Source: Callaeas wilsoni (Eukaryota; Chordata; Aves; Passeriformes; Callaeidae). Taken from it: a stretch of 64,000 nt of DNA. A program made the position numbers and the translations under genes. Positions 1 to 12,180 of the stretch are shown in pieces. The DNA is taken from the NCBI GenBank assembly GCA_013398955.1, contig VWPU01003133.1:1-64000 (forward strand), in the 5' to 3' direction. Each line of letters starts with the position of its first letter. Positions within the stretch are counted from its first letter, which is position 1. The notes beneath the pieces are model-generated. The model saw only the letters and a list, made by a program, of their open reading frames with translations. It searched no databases and was not told the DNA's origin.

Positions 1-430
1 CGGGGACCGGGGGTGGTGAGGCGGAGGGACCGGCGGGGGGTGGTGAGGAGTAGGAGCGGGGGGAGCGCGGGCCGTGCCCCGCCCGCAGCGCGGGCGGCCC
101 TGCCCGGCGGCAGCTGCACCGGCGGCTCCGCTTTGTGCCGGCGGGGCTGGGCGGGGACCGACCGCTCGGTATTGATCCCCGGGGAGATACCGCGGCCGGG
201 CAGGAAGTGCTTCAGCCGTTCCCGGTGGCGCGGGGGAGAGGGATGAGTAACTTGCGGCAGCCGTGATTCCTTTCAGCGGTTCCCACGTGAGCGCCTCGAT
301 GCTAATTTTTCCTCAAAAATCCCGAAGCCGAGCCCTTTGCCGTCGCGGTGCGGGAGGGTCCTCCCAGCTGTTGGCAGCCCGCAGTTGCGTCGCGATTCAC
401 TCGCTGATGGGTCGGGAGGGCTCAGAAGGA
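1..430 (+). promoter_or_regulatory. MAPRE1: CpG island, MAPRE1 promoter and 5' non-coding exon region
   Basis: The first ~250 bases are extremely GC- and CpG-rich, and CpGs continue to about 430. The first MAPRE1 coding exon follows at 489, so this is most simply the 3' part of a housekeeping CpG-island promoter plus the untranslated first exon. Two possible splice donors for that exon are visible: GA|GTAACT at 246/247 and AC|GTGAGC at 286/287. I cannot choose between them or place the transcription start. The island is cut by the window edge, so the promoter may extend upstream. No coding function is inferred for the short GC-rich reading frames here. Confidence 0.75.
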
Positions 431-491
431 AGCGGCTCCACCGCAGCCCAGCGTCTGTGGCACTCACAGCTCTGGTTCTGTCTTTCAGAAA

Positions 492-612
492 ATGGCAGTG
501 AATGTGTATTCTACTTCAGTGACCAGCGATAACTTGAGCCGACATGACATGCTGGCGTGGATCAATGAGTCTCTGCAGCTGACGCTGACCAAGATTGAAC
601 AGCTGTGCTCAG
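492..612 (+). CDS. MAPRE1: MAPRE1 coding exon 1 (residues 1-40)
   Basis: The acceptor is TTTCAG ending at 488 and the ATG is at 492, three bases into the exon. The donor is GTAAAG at 613. The exon ends in phase 1 and encodes the amino end and first helix of the CH domain, up to KIEQLCS. Confidence 0.95.
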
Positions 613-3600
613 GTAAAGGCGTTCGCTCCGAGGGCAGTTCCAAATGGGATGTGCACCCCGGTTGTGTAGAGATGCAGCTGCACTCTCTGTGCTGCCCTGT
701 AGCTGTGCTCCTGGCTTAGTTCCTGGTGTGAACAGACTCGTGGTCAGTGTTATGATCCAGTTACGGTCGGAGTGTTATTGAAGTGGTTGTTAATAGTGTC
801 AGTGTAATGAAAAGGCACGTTCTCATGACTCACTGCAGCATAGATGCTATAAGGAATGGGTGTTAATGTGAAGAAAAGACTGAGGAAGAGGGTGTTTTCC
901 CATGAAGAATGAAGTGTTTAGTCTGCATGGATAGAGTAAGTCTTACAAGTGTAACTAGCAAAAGCAGTTGTGATTTTTTCTGGAAGAGTACTGGAGTGTG
1001 AGGCAAAGCAGTGACTCGTGGGGTCATCTGCAGGACTTTACAACTCCTCTTGGTCCTGGAGCATGTCCAGTCTGTGTCAGCCCAGCTTACCTGGGCTTGA
1101 ACCGACTTCAGCACAGCTGAATCTCATGTACAGTCGTAGGCAGGAAAGGGGAAGTGTCTGTGGTACAGAAATGGAGTCAAGTGTCATCGTAGGGAGGAGT
1201 GTGTGGGAGGAGGAGGCTTGTAAGAACGAATAAAAGATAATAGTCTGTGGAATAAGCTGAAAAAAACCCAAGGCTAAAAGTGCAGCTTGGGTACAAGATA
1301 ATTTGGATAACTACAACAGGCACTTGGTGAAGAGTGGAAGTGTGGCTCACACAGTGCCTTTAAGGTAAGGTGTTGCTCATGGAAGGAGAGATTTGGAAAT
1401 TGGAGGTGGAACAAAAGGAGGAATTAATTAAAAGTGAGTTTTTGGACTGTCAATACAGGCTGTGGCAGAGCCCATGGAAGAAACAATCCCAAAGATTACA
1501 GAGAAGCAAGGGACTCGAAATAGGCATTTGACAGGTATTTGTACTGGCTTTTGTCTAGTGAGATGATAGACAAAAGCTGTAAGGGTGAGAGAACTAAAGA
1601 TCTACAACCACAGGAGGAAGGGAAGTGATAAGCACTGTCTGCTTTCAGATAGGAGGCGGGTTAAACCCTGTTGTGTGCAGGGTTGATTTGCATGGGACTG
1701 GTGTGAGTCTTGAGTGCTCTGAGAGCTCTGTGTTGAAGTGAGGTTAATTAGTACTGGCTCTGCAGAATTCCAGCTCACCTGTTTCTGGGAAAAGACCGAG
1801 AGCTGTTGATGTGGTTTGTCCTGAGTAACGTCCCTTTTCTGTGTCTGCAATAATGCTTCGTGCCTTGGCAGCGAAGAAGTGGCTTTTGCTGTCATAGTCC
1901 TGTGGAAGCTGGAGTTCCCAAGCTTGTTTTGCTGTCTTTGGCAAGGGCAGCATTGACAGCAGCAGTTTGAGGTTGCATAAATGCACAAAAGCTGCCCTTT
2001 GACTGACGCTGTGATCCCTCTGTTTTTATCGCACTTATCGCTCCGACTGCCAGTAGTGAGCAAACCCCTGGTTTCTGGCAAGTCCTCTGTGTTTGCATTG
2101 GGATTGGAGTTCTGCAGCAAGTGAACTGAGACACAGTGGAGAGCAAACAGCAAGAGTTGGTTTGTTGTTTTTATTTTTAATTTGCACCCGTGAATGACAT
2201 CAGTCTTCTGGTAGCAGGTGAAAGTGGGAGTGCCTGCAAAGTATCTTGATAAGAGAGTGAACATTTATGGGATGTGGTTGAGATGAACAAAGTAGTTCAG
2301 GGCAGTGGTCTTCTATATTCCTTCCTGGCCTTCAGATAGCTCCCAAAAGCTTGTTGTGTAGCTGTTGGATGGTTTAGGTTAGGGTTCCCATTAATTCATC
2401 ACGTTGGTGTGGGAATAATGCTCTGAATGTTGTGCTTGTGTATCATCACTGCAGACTGAGGATCTCTTTTAAAAACACTTTTTTTTTACCGTGTGTATAT
2501 TCTACAAATATGGAGGTGATTGTCCACTCTTTGTGGCTGAACTGAATCTCTCTTTTCCTCTTACTACAGCAAGTGCTGAATTGGAGGACATGAAGGATTT
2601 AAAATTAATAGGAAGAAACACTTACCTTATTTTGGTTCTTTGATTAAGGCCTGCTTTAAATATAATTTAGCTTAATTGGCCTCTTAGCTTGGAGAGCACC
2701 TTGAATTGTGTATGGGTTCTGTTTGTAGGAGGTAAATGTATTACTATTTCAATAATGGTTAAATATTGTTTTTAGAATAATGCTTTTTCTGATTTAGTTC
2801 TATTAGTATTGCTAAAAGAAGATTACATGGCTGTTAGACACATGTAACATCTCAGATCTGTACTGATGTCCATGACGAAAGGAAAGTCAAATTATTCATT
2901 AGATTTTTTTTTCCCCTTGGAATTATGGAGGCAGGTTTGTTCTCATTCATAAGAGTTCAAGTCATGAGCCCAAAAGTTTGGTTCTCTAGCTCCTTTAAGC
3001 TTATTTATGGCCATGCTGCACCAAAAAGGAGACTGAAGGTTCCTGTTTTCTTGCCTTTGTTGCCTTTAAAGGGCTTGTGTGACTGAGGAGTGAGTCAGGT
3101 CAGTTTGCTGACCTGACTAGAAAGAAACTCACCAAGGTTAGTGAGCTGAGCTGACTTAATTCATTCCAGGATTTGTGTTCTTTTCCTTTTGGCAGGTGCT
3201 GCATACTGTCAGTTCATGGACATGCTCTTCCCAGGTTCTGTAGCACTCAAGAAAGTGAAATTTCAAGCAAAATTGGAACATGAGTACATTCAAAACTTCA
3301 AGGTTCTACAAGCAGGTTTTAAACGAATGGGTGTTGACAAAGTAAGCTGGGCTATAACTGACTCTCTGCTTTTAATGTTAACGTAGATGGGATGAACGTT
3401 TGGATTTAGAACTGAATAAATCTCAGAACAGAGTTTGCTTTTGGTTTGTAAATCTCAAAACTTTTTGTTTTGGTTTGCCTTGAGGTCCTCACATCAGTTA
3501 GGATACATTTTGCTTTACTCCAGCCAAGGTCAGTTTTTAATGATGAGATTAATGTTACCCTTTTAATTCTGTGCAACTTATGTGGCAAAAAATAATACTG

Positions 3601-6569
3601 AAATTCTATGAGAGAAGGTTTGCTTGAGCTTCCTCTTTGGACCATCTTTGTAGGAGGCATGTTCCCATAACCTACTGCTGTGATAGTCCTAAGGATTCCA
3701 AATTCCTCTTTACAAGTGTATAGAATTATATAATTGTTAAGGTTGGAAAATCTTTTTGAGACCATCAAATCCAACTGTTCCCCCAGCACTGCCAAGCCCA
3801 CCATTAAACCATGTCCCCAAGTGCCACATCTACATGGCTTTTAAATGCCTCCTGATACTAAAATACGTGATTTTTAGCTAGTGAAAATGAAATTGTGAAA
3901 AAGCTTGTTCAGATGGAATGACAGTTCTGGTGGAAGGGGGATTCATTCAGGTGGTAGTTACAGACAGCGTGTTTGGTAGGATGCAGAACATCCGAGGTTG
4001 AAGCTTTTTCCTTCTTTAAGAAGATGTCTCATTCCATTGCTGGCAGCTCCAACACAGAGTCAGTGTCTGTTGGGAACGGTGGCTTGTGCAGTCTGTACAT
4101 AACCCATCTGCACAACTAGCCTGGCTTCCAAAATGCCAAAAGGTCATTTGGAAAATGGTCATTATGGAAAAGAAAATTTCCCTACAAACAGAACTTCACA
4201 ATTTGCTGCATCTTTTTAATAATCTGTAGTTATACACCTCATCCCAGAGAAGCTGGAGTCTGCCATAACAGTGATGTTTTAGCTCTTGTAGCAGTTCTGG
4301 TGTTGGCAGGCTGTGGAGTTGGTCAGCAGTTCAGATTCATCAGAGCCAGCTTCATGTGGACAGGAAGAAGTTTTGTCTAGCAGAAACTTTGCTGCAGAAT
4401 TATTTAAAATTATTTGGACCCTCAAAGTCAAAGCATGATTTGTTTTTCATTCCAATAATTACAAAAATTCTGTTATTTGACATAGTTGTGGTCAATGGAG
4501 ATTTTCCCTAGACTGGACAAGAATTAAATTTGTGTATCTTCTAAGTGCATTAACTTTAAAACTTTGTATAAAAACACAAAGAGGTTTTTTATTCTTAATA
4601 TGAGTCTGACTATTTTTTTTCTTGTTTCCCCGCTTCAGATAATTCCCGTGGACAAACTAGTGAAAGGAAAATTTCAGGACAACTTTGAATTTGTTCAGTG
4701 GTTCAAAAAATTTTTTGATGCAAACTATGACGGGAAGGAGTATGATCCTGTTGCTGCTCGACAAGGCCAAGACACAATAGCACCAAACCTTGTTACTCCA
4801 GTTGTGAACAAAACCAGGAAATCTCTCGGTACTGGCAGTGCAGGTAGAGAAAATAGTTAAAAGATGATCTAGATCATGAAAAACTCTGGGGAAATGAAGA
4901 CTGCGTTGGTATTTAAAATCAGTGTATGGGATTATAGCATTTTGCATCTTGTTTCAGAAATGCCAGGCTCAAACACTGAGGCTGCTGTAGTACCCAGGTG
5001 TCTGGAGGCTGCAGAAAGAACAGTCTTCTATAAAAGAGAAAATGGCAAGGATTGGTGCCAAATGTGCCAAAAAAAAAAGGCATGTTGTGTGGAGTTAAGA
5101 AAGGAACATATTTTCAAACTCTTCCATGCCTAAGCATGTTTGGAGGGGGGATAGTACCTTTGTAGGAGGGAGAATCTGAATTAATTGGTGAATTGATGTT
5201 GCAGCCCCGCAGAGGCCCATCGTTGCACAGAGGACCCCAGCAGGTCCCAAAGCTGGGCCTGGGATGGGCAAAAAGGGTGGAGGAGACGATGAATCGGCGG
5301 GATTGATCGAGCAGGTGTGTACAGGACAGCCCTGTGACTGACCTCTGCTTGATAGAGTTACATGCAGGTTTGTTTTTCCAATACCACGGAATGTCTGGGT
5401 CAGGCAGATGGAAGAAAATGATCTGAATCAGCTCGTTTAAAATCAGTTAATTGGAACCCTTCGTTATAATGATCTTGGTCTCCTGACGGAAGCAAAACCC
5501 CTTCTGCAGCACACGAGTGCCCAGACATTTTACCCCAGTGTGGGCTGTGCCACACATAGCAGGGTTTGTAAGTATTCCCACAGCTGTGTTGCAGCTCTCC
5601 CAGCATTCCAACGGAGCTATGAGCAGCTGCTCCTTCACTGAAATCCGGAGTGCAACACAACTGAACCTGCTGTCAGCAGGAGAGCTGTCGTGAAGGAATG
5701 TGTGAGCAGAGAGAACTGCGGGCAGTCAGTGCTTTACCTATTTCACAGAATCAGCCGTTGGTCTTTCCGAGTGCATTTGTGTGTGTTGGACTGGATGTTT
5801 GTTGGGGCAGTGATATTAAAATTTGAGAAATGGCCCTTTTCCTCCTCTCACGGTCCCCCCTCCCCCATATCTCAGTTACTGTTGAAGTGCTTTGCATTTC
5901 AGCACTCTTCTGAGAACTTTTGGGACGCCCCTTTGACAATGATCCTACTGAATTCTGTCTCTGGTGGATAAATTATTGTTGATGCCCCTTTGCAGATCAA
6001 CGTATTGAAACTTACTGTTGAAGATCTGGAGAAGGAGAGAGACTTCTACTTTGGCAAATTGAGGAACATTGAATTGATCTGCCAGGAGAATGAAGGGGAG
6101 AATGATCCAGTGTTGCAGAGGATTGTGGAAATTCTTTATGCCACAGATGTAAGTAATCTGTTACAAACTGGGTTGCACAGTTCTTCCCTGCCCTTGTAAC
6201 TAGAAGCTGGTTTGCTTTCCAGGGCTCCTTCTAGTTCTGTTTTTTTTCCCCATGAGGTTTATGGCCTAGCTTTTTCCTGTAATAAAGGAGCAGATAACTT
6301 AATTATAGTCAGACAGCAAACAAGGTGGACCTTTCATATGTAACGAATAGATCAAAGATGAGGAAAATACGTCTTGGTAATACATCTTGACGCTGTAAAC
6401 AGTGACTTAAGGGTGTCTTACCTGAAGTAAGAGGGAAAAAAAAAGAGCAGAGTAGCCAGCAACTGTTTTGACATCAGATTTTCATTAAAGCACTTGTTTT
6501 CTTCCCCTTCAGGAAGGCTTTGTGATACCTGACGAAGGAGCACCGCAGGAGGAACAAGAAGAGTATTAA
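492..6569 (+). CDS. MAPRE1: MAPRE1, microtubule-associated protein RP/EB family member 1 (EB1), complete coding region
   Basis: EB1 is a cytoplasmic dimer that tracks growing microtubule plus ends and recruits partners carrying SxIP or CAP-Gly motifs. Six coding exons join in frame: 492-612, 3196-3341, 4639-4843, 5205-5314, 5996-6148 and 6513-6569 (792 nt, 263 residues). All junctions are GT-AG. Residues ~14-116 form the calponin-homology microtubule-binding domain, beginning near [13 protein letters not shown] basic, proline-rich linker follows. Residues ~190-245 are the coiled-coil EB-homology domain, with the partner-binding FYF at 211-213. The protein ends in the acidic EEY tail read by CAP-Gly proteins. 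The linker is about five residues shorter than I recall for the 268-residue human protein, mainly after the KAGPG segment. The start is the first ATG of the exon and gives the canonical MAVNVYST amino end. Identification is essentially certain. Confidence 0.97.
3196..3341 (+). CDS. MAPRE1: MAPRE1 coding exon 2 (residues 41-89)
   Basis: The acceptor TTTTGGCAG ends at 3195 and the donor GTAAGC starts at 3342. The exon enters in phase 1, ends in phase 0 and encodes the CH-domain core ([15 protein letters not shown] onward). Confidence 0.96.
3716..3855 (-). mobile_element. CR1 LINE 3'-end fragment in MAPRE1 intron
   Basis: The sequence (AGAATTATATAATTGTTAAGG, then CCAACTGTTCCCCCAGCACTGCC and CCATTAAACCATGTCCCCAAGTG) is the reverse complement of the CR1 tail commonly found in bird genomes. 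It is diverged and only ~140 bp long, and it lies in the intron between the second and third coding exons. Confidence 0.75.
4639..4843 (+). CDS. MAPRE1: MAPRE1 coding exon 3 (residues 90-157)
   Basis: The acceptor CGCTTCAG ends at 4638 and the donor GTAGAG starts at 4844. The exon encodes the end of the CH domain ([20 protein letters not shown]) and the start of the Ser/Thr-rich linker. It ends in phase 1. Confidence 0.96.
5205..5314 (+). CDS. MAPRE1: MAPRE1 coding exon 4 (residues 158-194, linker)
   Basis: The acceptor GTTGCAG ends at 5204 and the donor GTGTGT starts at 5315. The exon encodes the basic proline/glycine linker ([16 protein letters not shown], then [11 protein letters not shown]). 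This is the part of the gene that differs most from mammalian EB1 and it is shorter. Confidence 0.94.
5996..6148 (+). CDS. MAPRE1: MAPRE1 coding exon 5 (residues 195-245, EB-homology domain)
   Basis: The acceptor CTTTGCAG ends at 5995 and the donor GTAAGT starts at 6149. It is a phase 0 exon of 51 codons, encoding the dimerising coiled coil and four-helix bundle, including [17 protein letters not shown]. Confidence 0.97.
6513..6569 (+). CDS. MAPRE1: MAPRE1 terminal coding exon (residues 246-263 and stop)
   Basis: The acceptor CCCCTTCAG ends at 6512. The exon encodes [18 protein letters not shown] and then TAA at 6567-6569. The carboxy-terminal EEY is the CAP-Gly-binding tail typical of EB1. 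Confidence 0.97.
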   Translation, partial: EGFVIPDEGAPQEEQEEY

Positions 6570-8175
6570 CAGACCACGTACTGTACCAGCAGAGCAGCAA
6601 CATCAGAATTCTTTGCCCCAGATCATGTGCTTAACTGTAAAATACTCCACTTTATTCTTAGAGGACTCACTGGTTTCTTTTCATAAGCAAAAAGTACCTC
6701 TTCTTAAAGTGCACTTTGCGAAAGTTTCACTTTTACAGTGGGTTTGAGTTAGGAGCTCTTTCTCACGCTGTAGCAGAGCAGTATTCACATCGAGGTGGTA
6801 TATTTAGGGAGCAAGAGGCTGAATATTTGGAACTCGTTGCAGAATGGTTTGCTGGTAAAACACTGGTTTGTGGGAAGACTCTTTTTGTATCTAAGGCGGT
6901 GTGCAGTAGAGAAATTAAAGACTCTGACTCACAGAAAGATTGAGTTAATGTGAAATTGCAGAACAGAAATTATAATAAATGCCTTAAGAGTATTTAAAAT
7001 ATGCTTCCATATGCCAAATTGAAGTAATGTGATGGGAGATTTTATGTGCTTCATATTGGGGTAGACGTTTGTTTAACTCCATTCACTGCTGTCCGAGAGG
7101 CCTTGCGTGGCAGTCTCACTGTGTCAGCAAGTGCTCAAAAGGGGCTATTAAAACAAAACTCCATTCCTATGTAAAGCTGCTTACTAAGTGATTAGTTCTC
7201 GATGAAATGGGCCTTAACGTTGCCTGTCACAAGATTAGAGGGAGTATGAACAGCTGAGACACATAAATTACCTTGAAGAGTGCTGAAGCCTTTTTCTGTG
7301 GCATTGTGGCTTTGCCAAAACGTACTGTGTTTTCTGTAAGAAAAACAAAACAAAGCAAAGGGCACACAGTCTTACTGCCTAAAATGTCCTTCAGAAGTGA
7401 TTTTTCTTCCTGGCTCTTGTTTTTATTTCTGTTTATTTTCATTTCTGTTGGAATCCCTTCTGTTCTCTCACTTTTCCCTCTTCCATCCCAAGGAATGCCG
7501 ATCACACCCAATAGTTGTAACAGGGCTTGCGCTGTGCAACGGGCTTTGAATGAAAGTGAATTGAGCACATGAGGATGATATTTTTCTGTCTGCTTTCTTT
7601 TTTTTTTTCCCTCCCCTTTGAACCAGGGCATATTAGTAATAACACTTGCCAGTTCAGTAGTCTTCTGGGGTAAAAACTAAAAGATGCTGGCTAACAGAGC
7701 TAATGTTATTGCAGAAAATACAGTACTGAGACTAACTTAAATATTAATATTTAAAATACTTTCCTTAACTGTCCTTTTTTGCTATCATGCCCCTCATTAC
7801 TGTTGTGTTTGGCAAGATCCTGCAAGACTTCTGACCCCCCTTCACTACTGAGATTGATCAGTCCTGTTGTGCTTGTATTCATTTGTTTCTGGTGGTAGCT
7901 TGTCCTAAAATGTGTGTAGGAGAGCATTTTATGGTAATTGTGTAGTGCATGAATCTTTGTGAAGTTCAGAGAAAAACCCAAATTCAGTGAATGCCAAAAA
8001 TGCAAGTATCTAGCCATTGTTTAAAATTGCAGTGGTGCTATTTCTCTTGTGGCCTTTTAGACTTTTGTTGCCCTAAAACTCCATTTTACTGAGAAACCAT
8101 ATTTGACTTGGATTTTTCTTGACAAGGTTTTTCTATTTTAAGCAGTTTCTAAATAAAGTTCTGTATTTCAAGAGT
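6570..8175 (+). other. MAPRE1: MAPRE1 3' untranslated region with likely polyadenylation site
   Basis: This is AT-rich non-coding sequence after the stop. A canonical AATAAA at 8152-8157 is followed by a GT-rich stretch (tcaagagtgtcatgtctg), a good main cleavage site near 8175. That gives a 3' UTR of about 1.6 kb, in line with vertebrate MAPRE1. A second AATAAA at 6974-6979 could give a short form, and a third at 9734-9739 lies beyond. Transcript ends are inferred, not seen. Confidence 0.7.
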
Positions 8176-10980
8176 GTCATGTCTGCTGGAGTCTCTCATG
8201 CTTTCAGATACGATTAGGCAGAGCTGAAGCCCGTGGTAGTTTCATGGTGAAGCTTGCAGGACCTGGAATTTCAGCTTCCATTCCCCAGCCCCAGGCATTG
8301 CTAACCTCAGTAGCAGTAGTCTTGGAACTTTCTTTGGAGTGTGCTGTGCAAATGCTTGTTTTATTTTTTTGGTTTTTTTTTTTTTTGTTTTGTATTTTGC
8401 CTCCCACGAGTTGATGGGATGTGAGTGTGGTGTTGATTTCCTCCTCCTCCTGGTGTGGGAATAGGGATGTGTTGCAGGAATGCTGTCACATGACTTTATG
8501 CATGTTTAATGTGTTTTGAAACTGCTAAAACACTGGTTATGAGTTACAGACAAACGAGATGTTGTTTCTGTCACCAGGCTCTGCTAGCAGACTGTAAACC
8601 GAGTTGATTTGTTTGATTTGAATTGTGTTTCTTAGATGAGCTTAAATGTTCCTGTCACAGCTGTGTGCACAGACCAGCATCTGCAGAGAAGCGCTCATGG
8701 GATGTATCTGACCCTGGAATGGGAAGTGATCCCTGCAGGGCTGCTCCTGTGCTGGGGAGCACCTTCCCTGCCCCTGAGGGCTCTGTGAGTGCCTTACTGT
8801 GGAGATCAGGCACTGCTGGCACTGCCTGCTGGTGTGGCACAGCTGGGGCTGGACTGCAGAAGCGTGGATGTAGACCCGGGGTTTGATGCACATAAAATCT
8901 TTCCCATTACTTCCTTGCTTTGAAGTCGGAAGCATATTTTTTTCGACTCTAAATATTCCATTATTCCAGCAACTCAAAGCAAAAGGTGGCAGCAGGATGT
9001 GGCTGAAGGTGAAGATGACTTTTGGGAGGTCAGAAGTTATACACTGGGACCTGGTTGCTTCAACTCTCTTTCCAAGAGGATTGCATGTGTGGAACTGGGA
9101 AGCAACAGGTCATCAGCTGGGTTGGTTCTGGTCAAAGCAAGTAAATGGCCTTTCCTGCTAAGAGAAGGCTGAGTCAGAATTCCTGCTGGTGTGCCTTGGG
9201 AGGCCGATGGATGCGTGGACACTTTGGACGTGCATTATAAAGCTGAATTGCAGTGGCAGTCTGGTCAGCCACACACTGCTCAGATTTCCAGTTGCTTACA
9301 ACACTTCTTTGCTACCAAGATGAGTCATAAATAGAATGGGGACAAACTCATGTAGCCATCTTATGGCTCCATTATAACATCTTGGCATAATCAGGTTTTT
9401 AATGTCCTTTTTGGGAAGCAAATTACAATAGGCTCAACTCAAACCCATAGACTTAACATAGCTACTCTGTTACCCTGGTACAGTATATGCTGTTAAATGC
9501 TCACCTGCTGGAATGATTCTGATAGCATCCAACCTTTTCTTAGTATCTTAGTTCTGTCAGTTCTTTGAAAAACAAACAGAATGGAAGAAGCAAAAGCTCA
9601 TGTCTCCTTTCTGTACCAACATGTCTTACTTTCAGGTGGACTCGTGGATGTTTTTTTTAACTTTTATTATTCATTTTTTAAAAAATTCCTGGTTTGCAAT
9701 GACAATTCTTACTGTAACTGGTAAAAGCCTTCAAATAAAGGCCAGAAACTTTCTTCTTGTGATATCATAGCATGGTTTAATGTGGCTGCTTGAGCACTCA
9801 GTCGTCTCGTAAGCTGTCTGGTGGAATGTCCTTTCATAGGAACAGGCTCAGGGGTGGGAGTTGAGGGCATCTTGTCAAGGATAAGGCTGGAATCTGCTGC
9901 TCACAAGGGAAGGGTATTTTTTTGCAAGTTGGTGTGTAAACTCAAAAGGGCTGTACCACAGGTTTCAGGCCAGTCTGATGGTGCACACCCTGTGCCTCTA
10001 ATCCTGTGCTAGTACAAGAAAAAGGGGATAATAACGTGGGCTGTTATTGCAGGTTACTGGCAGAGGAGAGGGAATTTGTGTCAAGACAGCTGAGGAATTA
10101 CTGATCTTCTAATGGGGAGAAAGTGAGGTGAGATGGAGCCATTGCCGATTCTTAACAACCACTTCTGGTTAATTGCAAGGTGGAATGGCAGCGGGTGGAG
10201 GCAGTGCAGCACTGCTCTGGGGATGCTTGGAATGCAGGGAGCAAATCCAAAGCATGATCTGCAGGGAGACCTGAACGACCTGGTGAGTGAGATCACTTGG
10301 GGTGAGATGTGTCTGGGCTGTTGGTTCCTCACAGAAATCCCATTTGGAGAGTTAATGAGCCTGGAATCAGTGGAAGGAGGGATGTTAAATGTGTGACCAG
10401 AGAACATGGTGGGTGTGTGTGGGAGTAGAAATTAGAGAAGGTTGCAGTGATAAAGGCAGGGGATAAATGCACAAGAACAAAATCATGCCATGGAGTGGTA
10501 CAGGGAAAACTGCAAAGGCATCTGGTGTGGGAAAACAGCCCTGAGGAAAGGAAGGAAGAGTGCACTGTGCTGTGGCTAGAGAGGAGGGATGGGTGCACAA
10601 GCCCTGGGCAGGACGGTGTGGTCCTGCTGTGCTGCAGGAAGGGAGCTGGGTTTGACACGGGCAAAGTCCAGCCAAAGAAAGGCAAAACAAATGATGTTTC
10701 TCTTTTGAGTAACACCTGTTGAGGTGAAGAATCAGGCTCTCTGGAAAAAAATGGTCTTTTTGAGGCTGTGCAGACTTAAACTGTCAGTAAGACTATCTTT
10801 ATCTTCCAAGAAAACGCTTGTTTTCTTTTTAATAGAGAAGGAACAAAGTTAAACTAAACGGAAACTTCTAAGACCAAAAAGGAAGTTTTCAGAAGGCAAC
10901 CCCAGCTTTGAGGAGGCAAAGGCCACTCTGTAAAAATGACTCTCTCTTTTTCAACACACCTGGCTGGCCTTGTGAACTGT
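8176..10980. other. Intergenic, no gene recognised
   Basis: I see no exon with a recognisable protein family here. There is a T-rich run at 8365-8395 and an AATAAA at 9734-9739. Unique-looking sequence of ordinary base composition fills the rest. Reading frames of ~90-110 codons are unsupported by splice or family signals. Confidence 0.6.
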
Positions 10981-11165
10981 GGCCTTTAAATAATATATAT
11001 TTAACTTTGATATATATTATTATGTGTATAAATATTTATTTAAACAATATATAAATATTGAAACGGTATGACAACATACAATAGAATTAAATATTATATA
11101 TAGCTGTGTTATATACATTTCTATTATTTATATATAAATATATATAGACACTGAAATATAAAAAG
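10981..11165. repeat. AT-rich low-complexity island
   Basis: A ~180 bp stretch made almost entirely of A and T, with many TATATA and ATATTTAT runs, sharply bounded by normal sequence on both sides. It could be decayed microsatellite or retroelement debris. It has the composition of a candidate matrix-attachment or easily unwound segment, but nothing more specific can be read from it. Confidence 0.7.
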
Positions 11166-11917
11166 TTCTTTTGTCTGACCTGTCAGAGCTGTAGGACACA
11201 GGAACTGGTGTAACTTTTGTTTTCAAGTCAACAGATGTTTTGCGGACATTTTCCTCTTGAAAATATTTCATAAAATGGTTGCCTGTCAATCTTCTCTGAC
11301 TCTGATTTTGTCCCCAGGCGATGCATAAGGATGAATGGACATTCAGGAGGCATTAAATCTCAGGGGACAGCATGAATATAAATCTTAACATGTCCAAAGC
11401 TCTGCAGGTTGATATTTATGGAGTGATGAGCAGATGAGATTAAAATGAGGGATGGTGGAGGTGGGTCTGTTTCCAAGACCTGAATATAAACCTGTGTTTA
11501 ATCTTGGCTTTTCTCTCAAGGAAGGGCTTTCTGGGAGAGTGGAGAGAGAAGCGGCCAGAGAGGTTTGTGACAGTGGCTGTCAGGATGAGGGGGAAGCCCC
11601 AGAGCAGAGGTGGGAGGTGGGGCAGCCACCCTGGAGCCGTCTCCCTGTGAGCTGTGGATGCGGAGGGAGGTGGGAACAGATGGAATGTGCTGCTGCAAGG
11701 GTGAGCAGCACCACAGCAAGTGACAACTGTCTCCCTCTGACACAGTGCTGCAACGTGGGACACGATGAGCTGGTGGTAACTGGCTTCTTTCTGTTTCAGG
11801 TAAGGCTGATCCGTGTAAAGCATTTCATGCTGGCAGGAGCTGTGGGGGGTTACCTGGGGTGGTAAAGCTTTGCAAGCAGAGGCCATTCCTCAGAGAGAGT
11901 GTCAGAAAAAGTGATTG

Positions 11918-12180
11918 TAAAAATCACTGAATTGTTTGGGTTGGAAAACCCCTCCAGGGTTATTGAGTCCCGTTGTCCCCCCAGCACTGCCAAGGCCACC
12001 ACTAAACCGTGGTGCTGCAGGTGCTACATCCATACAGCTCTAAGTTCCTCCAGGGATGGGGATTCCACCACTGCCCTGGGCCACCTGTGCCAGTGCCTGG
12101 CCACCCTGCCAGGGAAGAAATTTCCCCTAATATCCAACCTAAACCTCCCCTGGCACAGCTAGAAGCCATTTCCAGCACAT
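11918..12180 (-). mobile_element. CR1 LINE 3'-end fragment
   Basis: The sequence includes AATTGTTTGGGTTGGAAAACCCC, then CCCCCCAGCACTGCCAAGGCC and CCACTGCCCTGGGCCACCTGTGCC. These are reverse-complement landmarks of the avian CR1 3' region. At about 260 bp it is one of the more intact copies in the window. It overlaps no exon. Confidence 0.85.

Noticed and set aside
1602..2264. 220-codon minus-strand frame within the first MAPRE1 intron
   Set aside because: Opposite strand to the gene, no family signature and no splice or promoter signals; consistent with an open frame by chance.
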